Assembly: GCA_937888775.1 (NCBI GenBank)
Contig: CALAQT010000547.1
Location: 1 to 40,992 of the forward strand
Reading direction: 5' to 3'
DNA length: 40,992 bases
DNA from: an uncultured Actinomycetes bacterium
GTDB taxonomy: Bacteria > Actinomycetota > Thermoleophilia > Solirubrobacterales > Solirubrobacteraceae
Numbering within the stretch: position 1 is the first letter of the stretch; each line of letters starts with the position of its first letter. Under the pieces are notes generated by a model, which searched no databases, was not told where the DNA came from, and was given only the letters and a program-made list of their open reading frames with translations. Made by a program: the position numbers and the translations under genes. Positions 15,596 to 24,980 of this stretch are shown here, in pieces.

Positions 15596-16794
15596 AAACA
15601 GATTCCACGTTCCTGCTTCCGGACGTCGGGGAGGGGCTCGTCGAGGCCGAGATCGTGCAGTGGCTCGTCTCCGAGGGGGACACGGTGGTGGTGGATCAAC
15701 CAGTGGTCGCAGTCCAGACGGGGAAAGCTCTGGTCGACATTCCAACGCCGTATGCCGGGACCATCATCGCCTTGGCGGCGCGCGAGGGTGCGATGGTGGA
15801 AGTCGGCAAGGCGCTCTTCACCGTCCGCGGGTCTGGACCCGCTGGGACACAGTCTCTTCCACCCGCGTCTGGCGCGGACCGCATCCTCGCATCACCGAGC
15901 ACGCGACGACTCGCCCGCGAGCTTGGAGTGGACCTCTCGGTCGTCACGCCCACCGGGCCGGGTGCCCGCATCCTCGCCACCGACGTTGCTGCAGCGGCCC
16001 CTGGAAATGCGCCTGCGCCCTCGGCGTCATCTGAAGCAGGCGCAGTCGCCGCTCCTGCAGCTCTCGCCCAGGGTGCCGCGTCCGCTGAGCCGGGCGGCAA
16101 CGACGAACGTCTCATCCCGCTGCGTGGCCTCCGTCGCGAGATCGTCAACAGCATGACCGTTGCCTGGCAGGTACCTCATATAACCGAATTCCGCGAGGTC
16201 GATGCGACCGCGTTACTGGCCGTCCACGCGCGACTGCGGCTGAACATTGCGGAAGCCGGCCGGAAGCTGACGTTCTTGCCGTTCTTTCTTCGCGCATGCG
16301 CCGCTGCCCTACGACGGCATCCGCGCTTCAACGCCTCCTTGGATCTGGAGAACAATCAGATCATCGAGCACGGTCAGGTCAACATCGGGGTGGCGACGGC
16401 CTCGCCTGACGGTCTGCTTGTGCCCGTCGTCCGCGATGCCGACGAGCTGAGCCTGCTGTCCCTCGTCCAATGCATCGACAACTTGACGTCGTCGGCGCGG
16501 ACGCGCACTGCGACGCTGGAGGATTTGAGCGGTGGCACCTTCACCGTGACCAACTTCGGTTCCTTTGGCACCTGGCTCGGCATTCCGGTGATTCGACCGC
16601 CCGAGGGTGCAATCGCGGGGTTCGGCCGCATCTCCGACCGAGTCGTCGCGGTCGACGGGCAGCCCGCCGTCCGCAAGACGTTGCCCATCGTGGTCGCCGC
16701 CGACCACCGGCTCAACGACGGCGCGGACTTGGCCGCCTTCATCAACGAGATCGCGGCCTACGTCAGCGATCCGGTCCGATTAGCCACCACGTGA
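15592..16794 (+). CDS. 2-oxoacid dehydrogenase E2 component (dihydrolipoamide acyltransferase)
   Basis: A 400-residue acyltransferase that moves the acyl group from lipoate to CoA. Domains: one lipoyl domain at about 4-80 with lipoylated Lys45 (TGKALVDIP), a Pro/Ala linker, the peripheral-subunit-binding domain around 100-140 (ASPSTRRLARELGVDL ... GPGARILATDV), a second linker, and the catalytic domain from about 170. The active-site His372 and Asp376 are present (ADHRLNDGAD). GTG 15592 overlaps the E1beta stop. No E3 (dihydrolipoamide dehydrogenase) gene is in the element, so the complex must borrow the host E3. Confidence 0.94.
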   Translation: MKTDSTFLLPDVGEGLVEAEIVQWLVSEGDTVVVDQPVVAVQTGKALVDIPTPYAGTIIALAAREGAMVEVGKALFTVRGSGPAGTQSLPPASGADRILASPSTRRLARELGVDLSVVTPTGPGARILATDVAAAAPGNAPAPSASSEAGAVAAPAALAQGAASAEPGGNDERLIPLRGLRREIVNSMTVAWQVPHITEFREVDATALLAVHARLRLNIAEAGRKLTFLPFFLRACAAALRRHPRFNASLDLENNQIIEHGQVNIGVATASPDGLLVPVVRDADELSLLSLVQCIDNLTSSARTRTATLEDLSGGTFTVTNFGSFGTWLGIPVIRPPEGAIAGFGRISDRVVAVDGQPAVRKTLPIVVAADHRLNDGADLAAFINEIAAYVSDPVRLATT

Positions 16795-16801
16795 CCGTCA
16801 C

Positions 16802-16829
16802 CTCGGGTCTGCTCGACCGTCGACCCGAG
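16802..16829 (+). terminator. Hairpin after the E1/E2 operon
   Basis: CTCGGGTC (16802-16809) and GACCCGAG (16822-16829) form a perfect 8-bp stem with a 12-nt loop just downstream of the E2 stop. There is no T-run, so it may only stabilise the transcript or weakly terminate. Confidence 0.4.
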
Positions 16830-16944
16830 TCGCACGTGTTCGCTGCCGCACCCGCGGGGCTCACAAGGGCCCCTGCCGTGTCCCGACGCCCCAGCAAGAG
16901 AACCGATATCCAGGGAGATCTCGGGTGACAGGCTGTGGCCTCGG

Positions 16945-17721
16945 ATGGCTTCCAGTTTCCGCGAGAGCCCGGATCCGCTGGTTCCTCCCCGTTTCGGCGT
17001 GGCTACCGCCCGAACGCAGGTCGACATGATTGCCCTCGCTGTCGAAGAGGACATCGTTTCGGGTCGTATTCCACCCGGCAGTGTTCTCCGGCAGGAGCAG
17101 TTGGCAGACCGCTTCGGCGTCAGCCGAATGCTTGTGCGCAAAGCGCTGCGGCGCCTGGACGCGCTCGGGTTGATATCGTTTCATCCCACCCGAAGCGTCC
17201 GGGTCCGAACGGTTTCGGCCGACGACCTCCGGGGTGCGTTCCTGGTGCGGTCTGCCTTGGAGGGCCTGGCGGCGGAACTGGCTGTTGGTGCCATTACCTC
17301 CGACGGTCTACGCGAGTTGGAGGCCGGGAGGGAGGCGTTCGAAGCGGAGACCCTCACGCGCCTGACGCACTCGCTCGACGCTGACGAGTCCCGAGAACAG
17401 ACCAGCGAGTGGCTCCACGCCAATGATCGCTTCCACGATGCCATCCTTCAGGCGGCTGGGCTTCCTATGCTCAAGTCGATGGCGATCGGCGTGCGCCGTG
17501 TGTTCCAGAGCCAGCCGCTGTGGCTGGCCAGCGCTGACGCGGATGCGGTCCTCCGGGCGCAGATCAAGGAGCATGCGGTCGTGGCAGCGGCCATTGTCGC
17601 CGGCAGTGCAGAAGTTGCCTCGGCCATGATGCGAGCGCACATCATGAATACCCATCGGTATGTCGACGCCGTCCTCACCGAAAGCACCAACGGCACCCTG
17701 CGAGGCCGACGACGGTCGTAG
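16945..17721 (+). CDS. GntR-family transcriptional regulator, FCD subfamily (second)
   Basis: A 258-residue regulator. Seen: winged HTH at about 25-90 (DMIALAVEEDIVSGRIPPGSVLRQEQLADRFGVSRMLVRKALRRLDALGL) and a C-terminal FCD domain with HANDRFHDAIL, and QIKEHAVVAAAI, where the His/Asp ligand positions are conserved. It follows the E1/E2 operon by 150 bp on the same strand and is the best candidate to bind the palindromes upstream of that operon, although the first GntR protein could also do so. It is convergent with the ABC transporter genes. Confidence 0.9.
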   Translation: MASSFRESPDPLVPPRFGVATARTQVDMIALAVEEDIVSGRIPPGSVLRQEQLADRFGVSRMLVRKALRRLDALGLISFHPTRSVRVRTVSADDLRGAFLVRSALEGLAAELAVGAITSDGLRELEAGREAFEAETLTRLTHSLDADESREQTSEWLHANDRFHDAILQAAGLPMLKSMAIGVRRVFQSQPLWLASADADAVLRAQIKEHAVVAAAIVAGSAEVASAMMRAHIMNTHRYVDAVLTESTNGTLRGRRRS

Positions 17722-17723
17722 TG

Positions 17724-17736
17724 CCCCTGCGAGGGG
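17724..17736. terminator. Short hairpin between convergent genes
   Basis: CCCCT-GCG-AGGGG lies between the GntR stop (17721) and the livF stop (17743). It is short and lacks T-tracts, so the terminator function is tentative. Confidence 0.3.
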
Positions 17737-17742
17737 ATCGTG

Positions 17743-18510
17743 TCACGAGCCCGGCTGTGTCACAAGTTCGGTGTTGCCCGCCTTTTGATCGGCTGGGGAA
17801 CCACCAAGGTACGCGGCTTGCACGCGGGGGTCCTCCGCCAATTCAGACGCCTTCCCTTCCAGTGTTATACGCCCCCCCTCGAGCACGTACGCACGGTCGG
17901 CCAGCCGCAGAGCCTGGCGGGCGTTCTGCTCCACCATCAAGATGGCGGTGCCATGGTCTCGGATCCGAGCGATCGCCCGCAGCACGGTGCGGGTAACCAT
18001 CGGCGCCAGACCCATGGAGGGCTCGTCCAGCGCCAACAGGGTTGGCTTGCACATCAGGGCGCGAGCGATCGCCAACATCTGCTGCTCGCCGCCGGAAAGG
18101 GTTCCGGCAAGCTGCCCGCGGCGTTCGGCAAGATGCGGGAAAAGCTCGCGCATCTCGCGGCGCTGATCCTCGAGAGCGGCACGGCGGCGACGCATGAGGT
18201 ACCCGCCGAGACTGATGTTCTCCTCCACCGTCAGTCCGGGAAAGATCCGGCGTCCCTCCGGGACATGCCCTATTCCCAGCGCCACCACCCTGTGGGCGGC
18301 CATTCCCGTGATGTCTTGCCCTTTGAAGACGACACTGCCCTGTCGCGCCTTTTCCAGGCGCGAAATGGTGCGCAGGGTGGTGGTCTTTCCAGCGCCGTTG
18401 CTTCCAAGGAGGGCTACGATCTCGCCGGGCTCAACCCTGAAGGAGACACCCCGCAGCGCCTGTGTCTCCCCATAGAACGTGTGGAGATCGCTCACCTCCA
18501 ATAGACTCAC
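17743..18510 (-). CDS. livF: Branched-chain-amino-acid-type ABC transporter ATPase
   Basis: A 255-residue cytoplasmic ATPase of the LivF class in a HAAT-family importer. Seen: Walker A GSNGAGKT (36-43), the LivF-specific GHVPEGRRIFPGLTVEENISLG, signature LSGGEQQMLAIARAL, Walker B LLALDEPSMGL and the VEQNARQAL switch. GTG 18510 overlaps the stop of the livM-livG fusion by 4 bp. It is the last gene of the operon livJ-livH-livMG-livF. Confidence 0.93.
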   Translation of the reverse strand: MSLLEVSDLHTFYGETQALRGVSFRVEPGEIVALLGSNGAGKTTTLRTISRLEKARQGSVVFKGQDITGMAAHRVVALGIGHVPEGRRIFPGLTVEENISLGGYLMRRRRAALEDQRREMRELFPHLAERRGQLAGTLSGGEQQMLAIARALMCKPTLLALDEPSMGLAPMVTRTVLRAIARIRDHGTAILMVEQNARQALRLADRAYVLEGGRITLEGKASELAEDPRVQAAYLGGSPADQKAGNTELVTQPGS

Positions 18511-20366
18511 GGAGCAACCTCCTGGGGCTCGTCGGCGACTGCGAACAGGTCGTCGTCGCGCCCGAGATAGGCCTCGATGACGGCCGGGTCGCTTTGCACG
18601 TGGTCGGGCGTCCCCTCACAGATCACCCGACCGTGGTCCATGACCATCACCCGGTCTGACACACCCATGACCACGTTCATGTCGTGCTCGATGAGTAGCA
18701 CGGCGACTCCGCTGGTGCGCACCTGTTGCACGAGTTTCATCAGCTGCTGCTTCTCTGTGGCGTTGGTACCCGCCGCCGGCTCATCCAGCAAAAGTACCTG
18801 CGGTCCGCTGGCAAGCGCCCGAGCAACCTCAAGCTTGCGGCGCTCACCGTACGAGAGTTGCGATGCCAGGTTGTCCGCACTCTCACGGAGCCCGACGAAC
18901 TCGAGCCAGTACAGCGCCTCCTGGTGCTCGCGCCGGTGAGACACCATCAGAGATCCCGGGCGGCGTAGCAGACGCAACAACCGGGGTCGGTGTGCATACA
19001 TCCCGACCAGGACATTCTCGGCCACGGTCATGCCGTTGAACAGTCGAATGCCTTGGAAGGTACGGGCAAGCCCCAACCCCACGATACGGTGCGCGGAACG
19101 GCCACGAATGCTTCCTGTACCGGACATCTGGATCACGCCTTGGCTTGCCTTGGTGACGCCGGTGATGCAGTTGAACACGGTGGTCTTACCGGCGCCGTTC
19201 GGGCCGATGATGCTGAGCACCTCTCCTCGTCGAATACCGAAGGTGACGTCGTCGACCGCCTTGACACCGCCGAACCACCGCTTCAGGTGCTCGACTCGCA
19301 GGAGGAAATCATCGCCGTCGGAGCCCCGTTCGATCGGAGGAGGCGCGACCGGTTGATGCCCCCCCACCCGCTCCTTGTGCCGGCGTGCTCCCGACGACAC
19401 GGGCCACAGGCCAGATGGGCGCACCAACATCAGAGCGATGAGTCCGAGTGCAAACACCAACAAGCGGAAGTCGGAGATGAAACGCAGCGCCTCAGGTAAC
19501 GCCACGACCACAAGCGCCCCGAGGAGCATCCCAGGCAGGCTGCCCATGCCACCCAACACCACGACGATGAGGATCTGTATCGACGTCTGATAGGTGAAAC
19601 TGGTCGGGTCCACCGCACCGAATCGAGCGGCGAAGAACGGCCCGGCCAAACCGCCAACCATCGCGCCCGCCACGTAGGCAAGGAGCTTGACCTGGACTGT
19701 CGGGATGCCGACCGCCTCCGCCGCCGTCGCGTCCTCGCGAAGGGTGCGCCAGGCCCGGCCAACCCGTGAGCGCGCCAGCAGCGCGCTGAACACGAGGATC
19801 ACGGCCAAGAAGCCGAGCCCCAGGTAGTAGATCGCCGGCCCTGAAGTCACTGACGTGCCGGCGATGCTCGCCGCCGGGATACCGTACAGGCCGTTGGGAC
19901 CACCGGTGACGGTGAGGTTGGAGGCGGTGATTCGAATGATCTCGCCGAAGCCAAGCGTGACGATCGCCAGATAGTCGCTACGCAGCCGCAGTGTCGGGTA
20001 GCCGATCACGACGCCCGCAATTGCGGCAGCCAGGATACTCAGCGGCAGAGTCGCCCAGAAATCCAGATGTACGTATAGCTGCAGCAGCGAGGAGACGTAT
20101 GCGCCGATGGCGAAGAACGCAGCATACCCCAGGTCCAGCAGCCCGGCGTAGCCCACAACAATGTTGAGCCCAACCCCAAGCATGGCGAAGGTCAGGACGC
20201 TCGTGGCGACGGTCAGGGTGTACGCGTCGGTGACGTTGGGTAACCCCAGGGCGACCAGGCCAATCACGATCCAGCCGACCGGTGTGGCCCATCGCGGCGG
20301 AGTGAATCCGGCAAAGCCGTACCTCTTGCGGAACTCGCGCACCGTTGACAGCCAATCGCGCGCCAC
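18507..20366 (-). CDS. livMG: Fused LivM permease - LivG ATPase
   Basis: A 619-residue fusion of two importer parts that are separate proteins in E. coli. The N-terminal ~330 residues are LivM-like: several hydrophobic helices, GLNIVVGYAGLLDLGYAAFFAIGAY, TLGFGEIIRI, GGPNGLYGIP, and the VGRAWRTLREDATAAEAVGI coupling loop. After a ~30-residue Pro/Gly/charged linker comes a LivG ATPase with LKRWFGGVKAVDDV, Walker A GPNGAGKT (388-395), LARTFQGIRLFNGMTV, signature LSYGERRKLEVARAL, Walker B VLLLDEPAAGTN and IEHDMNVVM. The frame is continuous with no sign of a frameshift, so the fusion looks genuine; such fusions are known in some actinobacteria and proteobacteria. GTG 20366 lies 3 bases after the livH stop. 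Confidence 0.93.
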   Translation of the reverse strand: MARDWLSTVREFRKRYGFAGFTPPRWATPVGWIVIGLVALGLPNVTDAYTLTVATSVLTFAMLGVGLNIVVGYAGLLDLGYAAFFAIGAYVSSLLQLYVHLDFWATLPLSILAAAIAGVVIGYPTLRLRSDYLAIVTLGFGEIIRITASNLTVTGGPNGLYGIPAASIAGTSVTSGPAIYYLGLGFLAVILVFSALLARSRVGRAWRTLREDATAAEAVGIPTVQVKLLAYVAGAMVGGLAGPFFAARFGAVDPTSFTYQTSIQILIVVVLGGMGSLPGMLLGALVVVALPEALRFISDFRLLVFALGLIALMLVRPSGLWPVSSGARRHKERVGGHQPVAPPPIERGSDGDDFLLRVEHLKRWFGGVKAVDDVTFGIRRGEVLSIIGPNGAGKTTVFNCITGVTKASQGVIQMSGTGSIRGRSAHRIVGLGLARTFQGIRLFNGMTVAENVLVGMYAHRPRLLRLLRRPGSLMVSHRREHQEALYWLEFVGLRESADNLASQLSYGERRKLEVARALASGPQVLLLDEPAAGTNATEKQQLMKLVQQVRTSGVAVLLIEHDMNVVMGVSDRVMVMDHGRVICEGTPDHVQSDPAVIEAYLGRDDDLFAVADEPQEVAP

Positions 20367-20369
20367 GAG

Positions 20370-21275
20370 CTAAACCCTCTCCACGACGCGCTCGCCGAAC
20401 AACCCGGTGGGCCGGACCACGAGGACCAGAATCAGTACCAGGAACACCAGCGCGTCCGTCCAACTCGAGGAGAGGTACCCGGCAGAGAACGACTCCAGAA
20501 GCCCGATGAGCAGCCCAGCGACCATTGCGCCGGGGATGTTGCCGATGCCCCCGAGCACAGCGGCGGTAAAGGCGCGAAGCCCGATGAGGAAGCCAATGTT
20601 GAAATTGATTTGCGTGTAGTAGAGACCCTCCATGACCCCGGCCGCACCAGCGAGAACCGAGCCCAAGAGGAACGTCAGCACGATCACCCGCTGGACATCG
20701 ATACCCATGAGTCGCGCGGCATCTCGATCCATCGCCAGGGCGCGCATAGCCGTACCAACCGGGGTGCGGTGCACGAATACGTACAGAGCCACCATCAGTG
20801 CAACGCTGAGCAAGAACATCACCACCTGCACCCAGCTCACCTGAGCGCCGCCAAGGGAGAAGCTGTTGGTGGGCAAGACGTCCGGATAGCTGCTGAATCC
20901 CGACCCGAAGATGAGTCGGGCGCCCTCCTCGAGGGCGAGTGAGGCACCCAGGGCGCTGATCAGGATTGAAAGGCGCGAAGCATTGAGCAGCGGTTGGTAG
21001 GCGACCTTCTCGATCACCACGCCGACCAGGCCGGAGACCATCATGCCTGCGACCAAGGCGACGCCCACGAGCACTGCCAGCACGATGTGCTGGCTCGCCA
21101 GCGACGTGAGCACGGTGAATCCCATGAACGAGCCGATCATGAAGACATCGCCGTGGGCGAAGTTGATGAGCCGGATGATGCCGTAGATCATCGTGTAGCC
21201 GAGAGCGATCAGCGACAAGAATGAGCCGATCGTCAACCCGCTGACGAGATACTGCAGGAACGCCGACCAGTTCAC
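20370..21275 (-). CDS. livH: Branched-chain-amino-acid-type ABC transporter permease
   Basis: A 301-residue inner-membrane permease with about eight hydrophobic segments. Seen: the LivH opening LTIGSFLSLIALGYTMIYGIIRLINFAHGDVFMIGSF, EKVAYQPLLNASRLSILISALG, FVHRTPVGTAMRALAMDRDAARLMGID (coupling loop) and the late FTAAVLGGIGNIPGAMVAGLLIGLLE. It starts at a GTG with AGGAG upstream. It pairs with the LivM half of the next gene. Confidence 0.94.
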   Translation of the reverse strand: MNWSAFLQYLVSGLTIGSFLSLIALGYTMIYGIIRLINFAHGDVFMIGSFMGFTVLTSLASQHIVLAVLVGVALVAGMMVSGLVGVVIEKVAYQPLLNASRLSILISALGASLALEEGARLIFGSGFSSYPDVLPTNSFSLGGAQVSWVQVVMFLLSVALMVALYVFVHRTPVGTAMRALAMDRDAARLMGIDVQRVIVLTFLLGSVLAGAAGVMEGLYYTQINFNIGFLIGLRAFTAAVLGGIGNIPGAMVAGLLIGLLESFSAGYLSSSWTDALVFLVLILVLVVRPTGLFGERVVERV

Positions 21276-21374
21276 GAACTACCCACTCCTAGCCGCGTTG
21301 CTGCAGTCTGCGCGCCGTCGAAGGGAAATTGGTGGCGAAGAGGCCGGTGAGGTCTCTCCGCCACCGAACGTGAG

Positions 21375-22571
21375 TCAGCCTGCTGCGCCCACCCACTGTC
21401 CCGAGGAATCCTGCTTCTTATAGGCAGCGAACTGCCCGTTCTTGACAATGATTGTGATGTAGACGGCGGAGGCTCGGTCGCCCTTGCTGTTGAAGGAGAT
21501 GTCTCCCGTGATACCGGTGTACTTGACCCCGGGCAGTGCCTTGACCACGTCACTGGACTTGGTGGATCCGGCGGCCTGCATCGCCTTGGCCAGCACTTCG
21601 ACGGCGTCGTATTCGTAGACGCTGTAGGCTCCAGGTGCTGCGCCGAACTTCTTCTGGTAATTGGTCACGTACTGCTGGCCGGCGCTGCCAAGGAACTGCG
21701 CCAACGGTGCCGTCGTGATCTGCATGCCCTCGGCGGCCGCACCGGCAGTGGCCAGAAGGGTCGGATCGTTGGTGGCGTCGCCGCCCATGAAGGTGTTGGT
21801 CATCCCGAGCTTCTCCCTGGCCTGCTTGACCAGCAAGGCTGCTTCTGAGAAATAGCCCGTGTAGTAGATGACATCGGGATTGGCGGTCTTGACGCGCGTG
21901 AGCACCGGTGTGTAGTCGGATTGTCCTGGCGTAATCGCGTCATTGAACACAACGTTGACATTGTCCGACTTGAGCGCCGCCACGGTGGCGTCGGCCAGAC
22001 CCTTGGCGTACGTGGTGTTGTCATTGATGACCGCCGCGGTCTTAGCCTGCAGGAAGCCGGAGATGTACTTCGCGGCGAAGGGACCTTGTTGATCGTCGCG
22101 GCCGATGGTGCGGAAGGCCTCGGGAAAGCCCTGCTCGGTCAACTGTGGATTGGTCGAAGAATCCATCACGTACGGGATGTTGACTCGATGGAAGGCACCG
22201 AGTTCGGGCAGAGCGGCGCTCGAGCAGTAGCCACCGGCGACTGCCACCACGCCTTGCGAAATCAGCTTCTGAGCGGCCTGCGCGCCGACCTGTGCGCTGC
22301 AGGCGTCATCGGCTTCAACCAGCTGAATCTTGGCGCCGTTGATGCCTCCCTTGCCGTTGATGTCGGCGGCAGCGAGCTGCGCTCCTTGGTAGATGTCCTT
22401 GCCAGCACTAGCGTAATCGCCGGAAACGGGTACCGGGACGCCGATCAAGATATCGGCGGGGGTACCGGACCCGCTGCTCGCCGGGGTACCTGAGCTGCCG
22501 CAGGCCGAGCCAAGCAGCATGGTCGCCACCACCGCGGTGGGTAGGGCGAAGCGTGTACGAAGCCTTGGCAT
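21375..22571 (-). CDS. livJ: ABC transporter substrate-binding lipoprotein, LivJ type
   Basis: A ~398-residue periplasmic-binding-protein-like lipoprotein (type I fold, PF13458). Seen: a basic N-terminus, hydrophobic stretch ALPTAVVATMLLGSAC with a lipobox-like Cys near residue 24, then ILIGVPVPVSGDYASAGKDIYQGAQLAAADIN, DDACSAQVGAQAAQKLI, VAVAGGYCSSAALPELG, AKTAAVINDNTTYAKGLAD and VIYYTGYFSEAALLVKQAR. The binding-pocket GGYCSSAALP segment is the usual Ser/Thr-rich ligand loop of this family. ATG 22571 is preceded by an in-frame ATG at 22580 that also has GGAG upstream; either may be used. It heads the importer operon. The ligand could be a branched amino acid, a lactam or another amide. Confidence 0.9.
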   Translation of the reverse strand: MPRLRTRFALPTAVVATMLLGSACGSSGTPASSGSGTPADILIGVPVPVSGDYASAGKDIYQGAQLAAADINGKGGINGAKIQLVEADDACSAQVGAQAAQKLISQGVVAVAGGYCSSAALPELGAFHRVNIPYVMDSSTNPQLTEQGFPEAFRTIGRDDQQGPFAAKYISGFLQAKTAAVINDNTTYAKGLADATVAALKSDNVNVVFNDAITPGQSDYTPVLTRVKTANPDVIYYTGYFSEAALLVKQAREKLGMTNTFMGGDATNDPTLLATAGAAAEGMQITTAPLAQFLGSAGQQYVTNYQKKFGAAPGAYSVYEYDAVEVLAKAMQAAGSTKSSDVVKALPGVKYTGITGDISFNSKGDRASAVYITIIVKNGQFAAYKKQDSSGQWVGAAG

Positions 22572-22809
22572 ATCGATCATCTCTCCTTCGATCCGTGCGC
22601 ATGGTTCTGGACACATACGAAGCCGCGGGGACAGATTCGAAGTCCCAGCGCCGATCCCATTTCGAAGCTGCAGTCAGCCGCCTTCCCAACCGTCAGCGTG
22701 ACCAGTCTCATTCAGAAACCTCCGTCTGTCGTTACGCCAGGCAAGAGTGGCTTGCAAGGGAAAGAATCGCCAGATTATGGATCCGATCTGGAGCGTCTGT
22801 CAACGATGA
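22572..22809. other. 238-bp gap upstream of the importer operon
   Basis: It must hold the importer promoter. A weak inverted repeat GGGAC/GTCCC occurs at 22628-22646, and TTCGAAG occurs twice (around 22636 and 22662). No clear -35/-10 pair or known riboswitch was recognised. The right side abuts an IS630-family end near 22811. Confidence 0.3.
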
Positions 22810-23829
22810 CTAGTGTCCTGTCTCAGAGGTTCGGAGGCCAAAGCGAGCGATGCTGGCGAGGATCTCATCGGCCGTCTTCAGCCACACGAAGGGCTTGGGG
22901 TTCTCGTTGTTGAGCTTGACGTAGAGGCGGATCGCATCCTCCAGAGCGCGGGTGCTGCGGTGGGTTCCGCGGCGGATCTGTTTCTCGGTCAGGTTGGCGA
23001 ACCATCGCTCCACTTGGTTGATCCATGACGAGTAGGTCGGCGTGAAGTGCAGGTGAAAGCGCAGGTGTCGCAGCAGCCAACGCTGGGTCGCCGGGGTCTT
23101 GTGGGTGCCGTAGTTGTCGAGCACGAGATGGATATCGAGGTTGGCAGGGACTTCGTTGTCGATGAGGTCGAGGAATTTGCGGAATTCGATGGAGCGGTGG
23201 CGCCGGTGGGTTTCGCCGATCACCCTGCCACTGGCCACGTCCAGGGCCGCGAACGTTGAGGTGGTGCCGTGACGTCGGTAATCGTGGGTGCGCCGCTCTG
23301 CCTGCCCGGGATGCATCGGCAACACCGGCTGGGTGCGGTCGAGTGCTTGGATTTGGCTCTTCTCGTCGGCGCAGAGCACCAGGGCTCGTTCGGGTGGGTT
23401 CAGATAGAGACCCACGATGTCACGAACCTTCTCCACCAGCTGCGGATCGGTGGAGAGCTTGAACGACTCGCTGCGATGCGGCTGCAGCCCAAATGCTCGC
23501 CAGATCCGGTTCACCGTCGGCCGACTGATGCCGCTCGCCGCCGCCATCGACCGCGCGCTCCAGTGCGTGGCATCGCGCGGGGTGGACTCGAGCGTCTTCA
23601 CGACAATCTCTTCGACCTGTTCGTCGCTGATCTGCCGCGGCGCCCCGCAGCGCGGTTCGTCGAGCAGGCCGGCAAGTCCCTTGGCGACAAACCGCGACCG
23701 CCACTTTCCCACCGTGGCATTGGTGATGTGCAGCTCTGCAGCCGCCTGACTGTTGGAGCATCCGCGGCTGCTTCGCAAGATGATCCGCGACCGCAGCGCG
23801 AGAGCCTGCGCCGTCGTGCGACGAGCCAT
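22810..23829 (-). CDS. IS630-family transposase
   Basis: A 339-residue transposase, apparently full length. Seen: N-terminal HTH ([34 protein letters not shown]), a second HTH ([29 protein letters not shown]), and the DDE core with Asp in [18 protein letters not shown], Asp in [11 protein letters not shown] and Glu in [21 protein letters not shown]. These are hallmark IS630 segments. It starts at ATG 23829, exactly where the sequence changes to an IS1380-family frame on the other strand, so the element's right end and promoter side seem lost. A left terminal sequence may begin at TA 22811. Mobility is doubtful. Confidence 0.9.
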   Translation of the reverse strand: MARRTTAQALALRSRIILRSSRGCSNSQAAAELHITNATVGKWRSRFVAKGLAGLLDEPRCGAPRQISDEQVEEIVVKTLESTPRDATHWSARSMAAASGISRPTVNRIWRAFGLQPHRSESFKLSTDPQLVEKVRDIVGLYLNPPERALVLCADEKSQIQALDRTQPVLPMHPGQAERRTHDYRRHGTTSTFAALDVASGRVIGETHRRHRSIEFRKFLDLIDNEVPANLDIHLVLDNYGTHKTPATQRWLLRHLRFHLHFTPTYSSWINQVERWFANLTEKQIRRGTHRSTRALEDAIRLYVKLNNENPKPFVWLKTADEILASIARFGLRTSETGH

Positions 23830-24980
23830 CCAGCCACGTGGATCAACGACGTCGCCGTCCTCCGCGCCGGCGAGACCGCCACCGTTCTCGGCCACTGGGT
23901 CGCCGCCGCCTCCACCATGGGCACGTTCCTGCGCGCCTTCAGCTGGGGGGCATATGCGCCAGCTGGACGTGGTCAGCGGCGAGCTGCTGAGGCGGGCCGG
24001 GCAGACGGGCGCCGGACCCGGAGCTGATCCGCTGACCATCGACGTGGACTCGACGATCTGCGAGACGTACGGGCTGCAGAAGCAGGGCGGGTCGAAGTTC
24101 ACCGACGCCAAGGTGCGCGGCTATCACCCGCTGCTGGCAGTGGCGGCGGGGCTGGGCGACGTCCTGCATGCCCGGCTGCGTGGCGGCCCCGCCTTCACCG
24201 CGCGGGGGGCGGGCAGCTTCATCACCGAGACCGTTCGCCGGGTGCGCGCCGCCGGGGCCAGCGGCCTGCTCACCCTGCGCGCCGACTCCGGCTTCTACAA
24301 CCACGGGGTGGTACCGCCTGTCGCGCCCAGGGGATCCGCTTCTCGATCACCGTGCGCCTGAGCCCGGCGCTGCACCGAGTGATCGGCGAGATCGCCGATG
24401 CCGACTGGGAGCCCATTCCGTACTGGTTGGAGGGCGCCGCCGATGTCGCGGAGACCACCTACACGCCGTTCGCCCACCGTGGCGCGCGCACGGCGGTGCG
24501 CCTGATCGTGCGCCGGGTGCGGCCGACGCCGGGAAGCCAGCTCGAGTTCGCCGGCTTCCAGTTCACGCACACGCCCTGATCACCGATCGCGACGGCGAGA
24601 TGCTCGCCGTGGAAGCCGATCACCGCCGCCACGCGGTGGTGGAAAACGCCATCCGTGACCTCAAGGACGGCATGGCCCTCGATCACCTGCCCTCGGGCCG
24701 CTTCGGTGCCAACGGCGCCTGGCTGGGCTTCAACGTGATCGCCCACAACCTGGTGCGCTGGCTGAGCCGGGTTGGGCTGGAGGAAACCCTGGTGACCACC
24801 ACCACAGTGCGCACTCGCCACGTGGCCATACCGGGGTGGGTGGTGCGTCATGCCCGCCAGCTGCACCTGCATCTGCCCGCGCGCTGGCCGTGGGCGCAGC
24901 AGTTCCTGGCGGGGTTGGAGCGCCTCCGCTCACTCTTCGTCAGCCTGGTGGCGGGGAGCCACTTCAGCGAGCGGTGTTGA
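23830..24980 (+). pseudogene. IS1380-family transposase, truncated and frameshifted
   Basis: Recognisable IS1380 blocks lie in order on the plus strand but in different frames. [20 protein letters not shown] ... [13 protein letters not shown] is in one frame to about 23947. [44 protein letters not shown] and RADSGFYN then follow to about 24310. IRFSITVRLSPALHRVI ... PYTPFAH-type residues run to about 24575, and finally ALITDRDGEM ... DHRRHAVVENAIRDLKDG ... LPSGRFGANGAWLGFNVIAHNLVRWL runs to the stop at 24980. The first shift is at a run of six G (about 23945). The N-terminus is missing, replaced by the IS630 gene. The 3' end overlaps the convergent oxidase gene by 17 bp. Confidence 0.88.

Noticed and set aside
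23269..24027. 252-codon plus-strand frame as a single protein
   Set aside because: Its first part is antisense to the IS630 transposase; only the segment after 23830 is real IS1380 coding sequence.
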